Shown: in pieces, positions 28,603 to 35,577 of the stretch
Layout of the letters: each line of letters begins with the position of its first letter
How positions within the stretch are numbered: position 1 is the stretch's first letter
Origin: Clostridiales bacterium
GTDB lineage: Bacteria > Bacillota > Clostridia > Lachnospirales > JAQSXR01
Reading direction: 5' to 3'
Assembly (NCBI GenBank): GCA_029256575.1
Contig: JAQSXR010000005.1
Coordinates: forward strand, 1-64,000
DNA: 64,000 bases
Position numbers and translations under genes: made by a program
The notes under the pieces: generated by a model
What the model saw: only the letters and a program-made list of their open reading frames with translations
What the model was told of the DNA's origin: nothing
Database searches by the model: none

Positions 28603-29751
28603 ATGAAGAAGAAAAAGCTATCCATAAATAGATATACTACTACTGCAGGCTTATTTATTGCCTGCATAGTATTTTTTTTCTTTGCTAATTTTACAACAAG
28701 TTCTATCGTTATTGGCAAGAAAATAGTTGCTAGTAAAGAATTAACTGTAAACTCACTAATCGATTCTATTGAATCCGGCTATACCGAAGGGTTTTTTGCG
28801 AAACTTAATTTTGTAGATATCTATGGTGGAGTCCAGAAATTAATGAATAAGAATGTAGTTGGTGACTTTGATGTGATAAGAGATGATCAAGGAAGACTTC
28901 ATCTTGGAATTGATAACTACAAAATTACTTCTTTCAATTCTGATTTAATTCTCGAATTTCAGAAGGCCGCTGGAAACATTCCTATTTTATATCTTCACAC
29001 CGGTAATAAAATATTAGAAAATTATACTACCTTTGAAACAGGGCTGATCTCTAATAAAGTAGAAAATTCTAAATTCATAATTAATTATGTAAGGGATTTG
29101 GGTGTTGATGTAATAGATTTGCAAGCAACATTTCAACAAGAACATGCTGATTATTCTAAATTATTTTATATAACTGATCATCATTGGAGAATTGAAACCG
29201 CCTTCAATACTTATAAAAATCTTCTACAAATATTTGAAGATGACTATTCGCTTACTTTTCCAAACAAGAACCAAATAATTGATGATAATAATTTTGAATT
29301 CATTCAATATGAGGATTTCTTTTTAGGCTCATCCGGAAAACGTGTGGGTAGATGGTATGCTGGTATGGATGACTTTACTTTAATCTTACCAAGGTTTGAT
29401 ACCAACTATACTGCTTATGATTATAATCGTTTCCAGGAACCACTTGATGGTTCATTTCGTGACGTTATTATTTCTGAAGAACGTCTAAGTGACCCTGCTA
29501 TCGACACCAATCGATATACCTCATATTTATATGGTGATTATGCAAAAAGAAAGTTTGTAAATCATGATGGTAAAAATAATATTTTAATAATAGAAGATTC
29601 CTATGGATTACCTTTAAGTTCTTTCCTTTCATTGGCTTTTAACGAGTTAACAATTATTGATTTTCGTTTATTCAAAGATTCCATATCTACACTAATTGAG
29701 GAAGGCGATTTTGATGTAATTCTGTTTGTGAATCAAATTCAGTATCCATAA
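28603..29751 (+). CDS. AlgJ/AlgX-like (DHHW) SGNH protein for polymer acylation
   Basis: A 382-residue protein with one N-terminal membrane anchor (about 14-33) and an extracytoplasmic SGNH-type domain. The catalytic elements are visible: TDHHW (Asp192, His194) and EDSYGLP (Ser333). Such proteins take the acyl group delivered by an MBOAT protein and put it on a polysaccharide or wall polymer. The MBOAT gene follows after 32 bases. The acceptor polymer is unknown; secondary wall polymer used to anchor SLH proteins is one possibility. Confidence 0.8.
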   Translation: MKKKKLSINRYTTTAGLFIACIVFFFFANFTTSSIVIGKKIVASKELTVNSLIDSIESGYTEGFFAKLNFVDIYGGVQKLMNKNVVGDFDVIRDDQGRLHLGIDNYKITSFNSDLILEFQKAAGNIPILYLHTGNKILENYTTFETGLISNKVENSKFIINYVRDLGVDVIDLQATFQQEHADYSKLFYITDHHWRIETAFNTYKNLLQIFEDDYSLTFPNKNQIIDDNNFEFIQYEDFFLGSSGKRVGRWYAGMDDFTLILPRFDTNYTAYDYNRFQEPLDGSFRDVIISEERLSDPAIDTNRYTSYLYGDYAKRKFVNHDGKNNILIIEDSYGLPLSSFLSLAFNELTIIDFRLFKDSISTLIEEGDFDVILFVNQIQYP

Positions 29752-29783
29752 ACATTATATTTATTATCCTTATGGAGGTTATT

Positions 29784-31205
29784 ATGTTATTTTCGAGCTC
29801 AATATTTTTATTCTTATTTTTACCGCCTGTACTTATCATTTATTACTTATTAATAAAATATAGAGTTGCCCAAAATGTATTTTTACTTGGGGCAAGTTTA
29901 TTCTTCTATGCTTGGGGTGAACCCAAATTCGTAATCGTTATGATTGCCTCAATCATTATTAATTATGTATTAGGTTTATTCGTCGATAAATACCGAGAAA
30001 ATAAATTTAAATCTAAATTAATAATTGCTATTACTGTAGTTGTAAATTTATCGTTAATGTTTATTTTTAAATATCTTAACTTTGCGATATTCAATTTAAA
30101 CAAAGCTGGCTTAAATATTCCTCAAACTAATATACTTTTGCCAATTGGCATCTCCTTCTTTACATTTCAGGCCTTATCTTATGTAATAGATGTTTATCGT
30201 CAAGATGGTAAAGTTCAAAAGAATCCATTGTATGTTGGTTTATATATCGCTCTTTTTCCACAACTAATTGCAGGTCCTATTGTTCGATATGAAACGGTAG
30301 CAGATCAGATACTTAATAGAAGAGAAAGCTTAGAAGATTTTTCTAAAGGATGCTGTAGATTCCTTGCAGGATTGACAAAGAAAATGCTTATATCCAATAC
30401 AATGGCATTACTTGCAGATACTGCTTTTAAAATGAACTCTAGCAGTTTAACCGTAACCTTTGCTTGGCTTGGTGCAATTGCATATACACTTCAAATATAC
30501 TATGACTTCTCAGGTTACTCAGATATGGCTATTGGACTAGGACAAATGTTTGGATTTAAATTTCTTGAAAACTTCAACTATCCTTACATTGCAAAATCAG
30601 TTTCTGATTTCTGGAGACGTTGGCATATTTCTTTAAGTACATGGTTTCGAGATTATGTTTACTTCCCACTTGGAGGCTCAAGAGTAAAATCAAAGTTCCG
30701 ACTCATATTTAACCTATTTATAGTATGGGGACTAACTGGAATATGGCATGGAGCTAGTTGGAACTTTATTGCTTGGGGATTATTTTATTTTGCAATTCTA
30801 GTAATAGAAAAACTTACAGGATTTATAGATAAGATTCCAAAGATGTTTTCTTTTTTAACTCATATATACGCTTTGCTAGCAGTTATAATTGGATGGGTGT
30901 TATTTAGAGCAGCTAACTTATCTGCTGCAATCGATTACCTTAAAACGATGTTTGGAATCGATGCTACCGCTTTCACATCTGATACGACCATTCTTTACTT
31001 AAAAGAGAACATGTTCTATTTATTATCCGGAATAATTTTTGCAATTCCGACCACTAGAATATTTATGAAATACACATCCAAAAAACCAATACTTAATAAA
31101 ACAGTAGGTTATTTATATCCTGTCGTATACATAATCCTATTTATTATTTGTACCTCGTATATTGTAAAAGGAACCTACAATCCATTTATCTACTTTAATT
31201 TCTAA
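29784..31205 (+). CDS. MBOAT family O-acyltransferase (second copy)
   Basis: A 473-residue membrane enzyme with the same landmarks as the copy at 23.9 kb: FPQLIAGPIVRYE, YYDFSGYSDMAIG, FWRRWHISLSTWFRDYVYFPLGG and IWHGASWNF with the active-site His. The start is placed at 29784 because GGAGG lies five bases before it; an ATG twelve bases upstream overlaps that ribosome site. Paired with an intact AlgJ-like gene, it should form a working acylation unit. Confidence 0.88.
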   Translation: MLFSSSIFLFLFLPPVLIIYYLLIKYRVAQNVFLLGASLFFYAWGEPKFVIVMIASIIINYVLGLFVDKYRENKFKSKLIIAITVVVNLSLMFIFKYLNFAIFNLNKAGLNIPQTNILLPIGISFFTFQALSYVIDVYRQDGKVQKNPLYVGLYIALFPQLIAGPIVRYETVADQILNRRESLEDFSKGCCRFLAGLTKKMLISNTMALLADTAFKMNSSSLTVTFAWLGAIAYTLQIYYDFSGYSDMAIGLGQMFGFKFLENFNYPYIAKSVSDFWRRWHISLSTWFRDYVYFPLGGSRVKSKFRLIFNLFIVWGLTGIWHGASWNFIAWGLFYFAILVIEKLTGFIDKIPKMFSFLTHIYALLAVIIGWVLFRAANLSAAIDYLKTMFGIDATAFTSDTTILYLKENMFYLLSGIIFAIPTTRIFMKYTSKKPILNKTVGYLYPVVYIILFIICTSYIVKGTYNPFIYFNF

Positions 31206-31221
31206 ACAAACCAAGCACCGC

Positions 31222-31300
31222 CCTTTTTGTATCATAGTGATACAATGGGGACGGTTCTTTTTGTATCATAGTGATACAAAAAGAACCGTCCCCATTGTAT
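31222..31300. repeat. Perfect 29-bp palindrome with a repeated inner unit
   Basis: Arms at 31240-31268 and 31272-31300 pair perfectly around a TAG loop, with AAAAAGAACCGTCCCC in one arm. The inner unit GTATCATAGTGATAC also occurs once more just upstream (31229-31243). It lies between convergent genes and touches the stop codon of the flavoprotein gene. It can act as a bidirectional terminator, but its length and the GGGGACGGTTC core resemble dispersed REP/MITE-like elements seen in clostridia. Confidence 0.75.
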
Positions 31301-32298
31301 TATTTAAATTTAAATACTTGATCTAGTGAATACAAAGTCTTAAAATTCCCTTTAACTGATATCTCACCTGTCATAAATCCTCGTTGAAAACTCATTCGTC
31401 CATCCACAATTTTACTTAGGACATCAGAGGTAAGACTAATAATAACATCCACTTCCTCCATCTCTCCAATGAAGCAATTAAACCCACCTTTACTGATTTG
31501 AAGAATAAGGTTCTTTGATTTATCTGAAATACTTATTTTAAAAGCTGCTTCAAATCCTAATTGTCCCTTAAACGAAGACCTCAGTTTTCCTATTATATAT
31601 TCTATTGTATCTATTTTCTTTTCGTCCGAATTCATTTTTAACTTAAAGAAGCTACTTAACTCTTCAATATCTTCTTTTTGTTTCTTAACAAATTCATCAT
31701 TATTAACTAATTTCGAAAGTTGTTCTGTCTCTTGTGGACTAAAGTCAATTCCACCTGTCCCATTAATCATATCTTTAATTAAGTGTGCGCTTGATGGTAA
31801 TTGTAATGGTTTTTGGAGTAATGTTCTATAAAACTTTTCGATTGATTTTTCTATTATTTCCAATGTAACCTTACTTGTCTCAAATTCAGCTGCGTTCTTA
31901 ACATAACCAACAAGTCCTGGGCTAGGAATACCACCTATTAAATCCCAAGCCTTTATCAATTGCAGTTCAGCTTCACGTTCCCCATAGCTAGTTGATATTA
32001 TCATCGGAAGCATATATACTTTTGCAATTTCATTCTTATCTCCATAGTACCAGCATGCATCTAGAAATGTTTGCATATAACCACCGATACCCAACCATTC
32101 TACTGTTGTGGCAAGTATAATTCCATCTGATCCATTAATTATTTGTGGCAATGTATTTATTGTTCCTTTAAATTCAAATAAATTTATTCTTTCAACATCA
32201 ACTTCTAATTCCCTAAGTACTTTCTCAGTTTGCTTTAACATAAATAGCATAGGATCCTCTATTAATCCTCTGCCCCCATAAAATAATACTACCTTCAT
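31300..32298 (-). CDS. Flavodoxin-like NAD(P)H-dependent reductase fused to SCP2 domain
   Basis: A 332-residue two-domain protein. The N-terminal half (1-170) is a flavodoxin-fold FMN reductase (VVLFYGGRG, DGIILATTVEWLGIGGYMQTFLD). After a helical linker, the C-terminal 100 residues look like an SCP2 sterol-carrier domain (GRMSFQRGFMTGEISVKGN, then YSLDQVF). Known SCP2 domains bind lipids or fatty acyls; the combination suggests reduction of a hydrophobic substrate, but none can be named. It has its own upstream region with a 12-bp direct repeat. Confidence 0.7.
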   Translation of the reverse strand: MKVVLFYGGRGLIEDPMLFMLKQTEKVLRELEVDVERINLFEFKGTINTLPQIINGSDGIILATTVEWLGIGGYMQTFLDACWYYGDKNEIAKVYMLPMIISTSYGEREAELQLIKAWDLIGGIPSPGLVGYVKNAAEFETSKVTLEIIEKSIEKFYRTLLQKPLQLPSSAHLIKDMINGTGGIDFSPQETEQLSKLVNNDEFVKKQKEDIEELSSFFKLKMNSDEKKIDTIEYIIGKLRSSFKGQLGFEAAFKISISDKSKNLILQISKGGFNCFIGEMEEVDVIISLTSDVLSKIVDGRMSFQRGFMTGEISVKGNFKTLYSLDQVFKFK

Positions 32299-32354
32299 AT
32301 GTCCACCTCTATCTTACAGTATAATATATTATTATATATTACATTCTCATATAA

Positions 32355-32385
32355 GTACAATATTTTTGGTAATATATTTGGTAAT
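32355..32385 (-). promoter_or_regulatory. Putative operator at the flavoprotein promoter
   Basis: TTTGGTAAT occurs twice (32365-32373, 32377-32385), 12 bases apart, just upstream of a minus-strand -35-like TTGTAC (32360-32355) with TATAAT 18 bases on. It looks like a regulator site; the factor is unknown. Confidence 0.35.
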
Positions 32386-32426
32386 AATGCGAAAAATATC
32401 CTTTTATGTTACTCTATACCATTATT

Positions 32427-33812
32427 TTAAATGATATGGTATTGAAATTGTACTTCTGCGATTGTTATTATTTCATTATTAGTTAATTTCCTTTGTTCAC
32501 CAGGATCAAGTCGTACACCATCAACATATGTCCCATTTTTAGAATTAAGGTCTTGAATAATTACCTCTTGATCTATTTTGCTTAATTGAGCATGAAGTCT
32601 GCTTACCACGGTATTATCTATTCTAAGATTAACGGTCCCTTCTAACTTACCAATTATAAAGGGGTGATCTCCAATTTTGTGTCTGAGTCCCGTTTCTACG
32701 TCAATTAAGAGAGTTTGCTTATTCTCCGCAGAATTTACATCGATAAATTGTGTAAAGCACGGTTCAGCAATAACTTTATTATCAACAATTGTATTGTCTA
32801 TAAATTCAAATACTGGAACAAACTCAATTTCATCCTCTTCTTCATTATCCCCATTCTTCTTATCAAGTAGATTCGAAACAAAATAGATAATTAACCCCAT
32901 AATTACTAAAGTTGATATATTGACTATTGCAGAAGTTTTTGTATCTATTAACCCACTCTTATCTTTAAAACACAATAGATTCATTGTTAAAATAATACTT
33001 GAGAATATAATTATTATCCCCCCTATATAAAACACTTTATTATTCCTTAACTTTGACAACATATTATGTACACTAGTATTCATTGATATTGTACCGTTAC
33101 TTACATTCTTAAATGTCCCTTTGCTCTCCTCTGTTACGATAATATTCTTATCCTCTTTCTCATTCTTAATTGCTAATGAGTTATGAGATATATAATTTTT
33201 ATCATTTATATCACTTTCAAATTTATTTTCATCATATGTCATTGCCTCAAATTTATTTTGAAGATTTATATTTGTATTATCTGAATATGAACTCTCCATT
33301 ATTTGCTTTAAATTAGCAACCGTTTTATCTTTTACTTTTGAGAACCGATACAAACAATATGCCATCTTATCCTCTTCTTTTGCAATAAGCATTTCTGAAA
33401 ACATATTTGCTAAGTCTATCAATCCATTGTCCACTCCCTCTTTGGGAATTACACATATACTTGGAAGCAAAGTTTCGGCGTCTACATATACATATTGAGG
33501 TGAAAACATACAGATTTCTTCTCCTATCATATAATTTTTGAGTTCTTCTATAATAATGATAATATCATTCATTAAATTGTAAATTTCCCCTGGAGATAGT
33601 TGTCGTATCTCAAAGAGTTGATTTAAGGACTGTTTTGATGTAATATCATAATATATTTTTTGTTTCATATTTACCGTTCTAGTACTTGTACACAGAACCC
33701 CTTTTATATTATTGTTAACAAGCATTTGTATTTGATATGAATTAAAGTCTAGGTCATTGTCTTGTACTACTAAATAATTATTTCCTTGTTCCCTTTCAAA
33801 TTTAATCTCCAA
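32427..33812 (-). CDS. FHA-domain membrane protein at the end of the Tad operon
   Basis: A 461-residue protein: an N-terminal cytosolic domain (about 1-190, DUF6382-like), a low-complexity stretch, two membrane helices (about 265-285 and 300-320) and a C-terminal FHA domain (about 365-460) with the phosphothreonine-binding residues in SRLHAQLSK and SKNGTYVDG. FHA domains recognise phospho-Thr, so it may link the pilus to Ser/Thr kinase signalling. The start is taken as the TTG at 33812 behind GAGGGGGG, overlapping the upstream stop by 11 bases; a TTG at 33827 would lie inside that ribosome site. Confidence 0.8.
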   Translation of the reverse strand: MEIKFEREQGNNYLVVQDNDLDFNSYQIQMLVNNNIKGVLCTSTRTVNMKQKIYYDITSKQSLNQLFEIRQLSPGEIYNLMNDIIIIIEELKNYMIGEEICMFSPQYVYVDAETLLPSICVIPKEGVDNGLIDLANMFSEMLIAKEEDKMAYCLYRFSKVKDKTVANLKQIMESSYSDNTNINLQNKFEAMTYDENKFESDINDKNYISHNSLAIKNEKEDKNIIVTEESKGTFKNVSNGTISMNTSVHNMLSKLRNNKVFYIGGIIIIFSSIILTMNLLCFKDKSGLIDTKTSAIVNISTLVIMGLIIYFVSNLLDKKNGDNEEEDEIEFVPVFEFIDNTIVDNKVIAEPCFTQFIDVNSAENKQTLLIDVETGLRHKIGDHPFIIGKLEGTVNLRIDNTVVSRLHAQLSKIDQEVIIQDLNSKNGTYVDGVRLDPGEQRKLTNNEIITIAEVQFQYHII

Positions 33813-34329
33813 GTTTTCCCCCCTCAATAAGTTTTTCTATCACTTTATTAAACTCATCTAAGTACTTTTTCTTAATATCTCCGATTTGTGTTACCTTACT
33901 TGAAAGTTCGTCAATTGCAGCTATTGGTATCACTAAATTTTTCCCTTTTAAATATGTTGTTTTCGTATTGATAGTATACTCAAAGTTATCACCATTGATT
34001 ATCTCATTTACATAGTTAAATGGAGTATTCAATAATATTACGGTAACTATCTTTACATTATTATCAAATAACCCTTTGTCCACCTCGATGCTTACACTCT
34101 TGGCAGTACATAAAATCATTTGATTTGATAGAATCAATTGCAACTTATTTTCAATTTCCTTATTTTCCATAGTTTCTAAATAAGCAATCTCACTAACATA
34201 TTTATTTACAATTATTTTAGTGGTAACATAATCATGCAAAAAAACTATAAAATACAACATACATACAAAAACAATTATTATTACTTGTAGTACCAGAACT
34301 GCTTCAATTGAAATACTTGCACGTTTTAT
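33802..34329 (-). CDS. TadE-like pseudopilin with no usual start codon
   Basis: The frame read from 34329 begins IKRASISIEAVLVLQVI: a TadE-type leader with a cleavage-like A/S junction, Glu at +5 of the mature part, and a hydrophobic helix. No ATG, GTG or TTG precedes this leader in frame; an ATA at 34329-34327 lies five bases after GGGGGTG and overlaps the stop of the peptidase gene. The first in-frame ATG (34260) would discard most of the leader. So either AUA starts translation, or the start codon has mutated and a shorter, probably inactive protein is made. Full length would be 175 residues. Confidence 0.65.
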   Translation of the reverse strand: MKRASISIEAVLVLQVIIIVFVCMLYFIVFLHDYVTTKIIVNKYVSEIAYLETMENKEIENKLQLILSNQMILCTAKSVSIEVDKGLFDNNVKIVTVILLNTPFNYVNEIINGDNFEYTINTKTTYLKGKNLVIPIAAIDELSSKVTQIGDIKKKYLDEFNKVIEKLIEGGKLGD

Positions 34330-34721
34330 AGCAACACCCCCATAATATACCCTACCAGCATAAATGGGACAAATGGCAATTGTGACTTCATTGATCCTTT
34401 TTTAGCAAATAATAAAATAGCTCCAAAAATACTAGCAAGAATACTAGCATACATTAACATCTTAAGAAGAATTATTAACCCTACAAGAAATCCTATCGTT
34501 AGAATAATAATGGCATCTCCAGTCCCAAAAGATTTACTGATTCTAGAAATTCCTATGACAATTATTCCAAATGCGATTCCTAATATCTTGTCCTTACTTA
34601 TTCCTATGGCTAAAAAACTAATTAAAGTAACAACTAGCACTGTCATTAAGCATATTTCTCTTTTAATAATATCTGTTACCGAATTAAACACTAAAAAGAC
34701 TAACGCTAATATATATTCCAA
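34326..34721 (-). CDS. tadV: Prepilin peptidase of the Tad locus (A24 family, TadV/CpaA-like)
   Basis: A 131-residue polytopic membrane aspartic protease that cuts the leaders of Flp and TadE-type prepilins. Both catalytic Asp sites are present: VTDIIKREI early and the FGTGDAIIIL (GxGD) motif in the middle. It is a short version without the methyltransferase domain, as usual for Tad loci. Its start is a TTG at 34721 behind GGAGGGGG. It sits between two TadE-type genes that are likely substrates. Confidence 0.85.
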   Translation of the reverse strand: MEYILALVFLVFNSVTDIIKREICLMTVLVVTLISFLAIGISKDKILGIAFGIIVIGISRISKSFGTGDAIIILTIGFLVGLIILLKMLMYASILASIFGAILLFAKKGSMKSQLPFVPFMLVGYIMGVLL

Positions 34722-34722
34722 C

Positions 34723-35577
34723 TTATTCCCCCTCCAATTTACCGCATCTAGAGCAGGGCCTCAGGTCCCCTATCTCAATTTTCTTAATTTCTATTATTAC
34801 TCTTTTCAATCTTGAGCATTCTAACGAGCTATGAAATCTATCCCCTGTCCTAGTAACAAATACAGTGTCTCCCTCACTAAAATCTTTGCCTTCCGCACAG
34901 GTTTTACAGGGGCTTTTTCCTGATAATCGAGAATATGTAGTTTTAGAAACTTCAAAATTAATATAGCTACAAGTTTTTTTAGTATGGTATACCTCCCCAT
35001 TCTTAGTTTTATATACGACCTCATCTTCCGGTTCATCAACCCCGTAGCCCGTCCATGCTCTACACGTAGATACTTGTATCACATTAAATTCCAAGACCCC
35101 AAACCAGTTAAACAAGGGCACTGCTTTATACATAATAACGCCTTTTATGTCGTCATCTTCTAATAAAAACTTTGAATCGAAAAAATCTATTCCATCAAAG
35201 CCCCCAACAATAACCCCTGGTGCAAGATTATTTTCTTTAATATTATCGAAGAAGTAATTTTCTAAAAGTAGTGATCCTAAACCATCAACTACTTCTTCAA
35301 CTACGATACGCCTAATACTTTCCATTGAAATATCTTCGTCTATGGAACTTAATTTTTCATAACTATTTTGAACTACCTCTTTTGTCCCGATTGTATCATA
35401 TATATTTGCTTGAACTGCTAATCTTTGGGTGGCTTCATCCAATCCTTGTTGAATAACCTCATGCGTATAGATTAATTGCATAAAAAACAAAATTGTAATG
35501 ATAAACATAACAAATATAGGTAAAACCACTGCTGCCTCTACTGTAATGCTTCCACACCTATGATTATTCTTTCTCAA
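34723..35577 (-). CDS. TadE-type pseudopilin with duplicated Cys/His C-terminal motif
   Basis: A 284-residue protein. The N-terminus has the prepilin-like site G/SITVE (Glu at +5) and a hydrophobic helix typical of TadE. The C-terminal 90 residues contain two copies of a unit of the form H-x4-C ... C-x2-C: YHTKKTCSYI with SPCKTC, and FHSSLECSRL with RPCSRC. These could bind zinc or form disulfides at the cell surface. Start TTG at 35577 behind AAGGAGG, overlapping the upstream TGA stop. Confidence 0.75.
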   Translation of the reverse strand: MRKNNHRCGSITVEAAVVLPIFVMFIITILFFMQLIYTHEVIQQGLDEATQRLAVQANIYDTIGTKEVVQNSYEKLSSIDEDISMESIRRIVVEEVVDGLGSLLLENYFFDNIKENNLAPGVIVGGFDGIDFFDSKFLLEDDDIKGVIMYKAVPLFNWFGVLEFNVIQVSTCRAWTGYGVDEPEDEVVYKTKNGEVYHTKKTCSYINFEVSKTTYSRLSGKSPCKTCAEGKDFSEGDTVFVTRTGDRFHSSLECSRLKRVIIEIKKIEIGDLRPCSRCGKLEGE

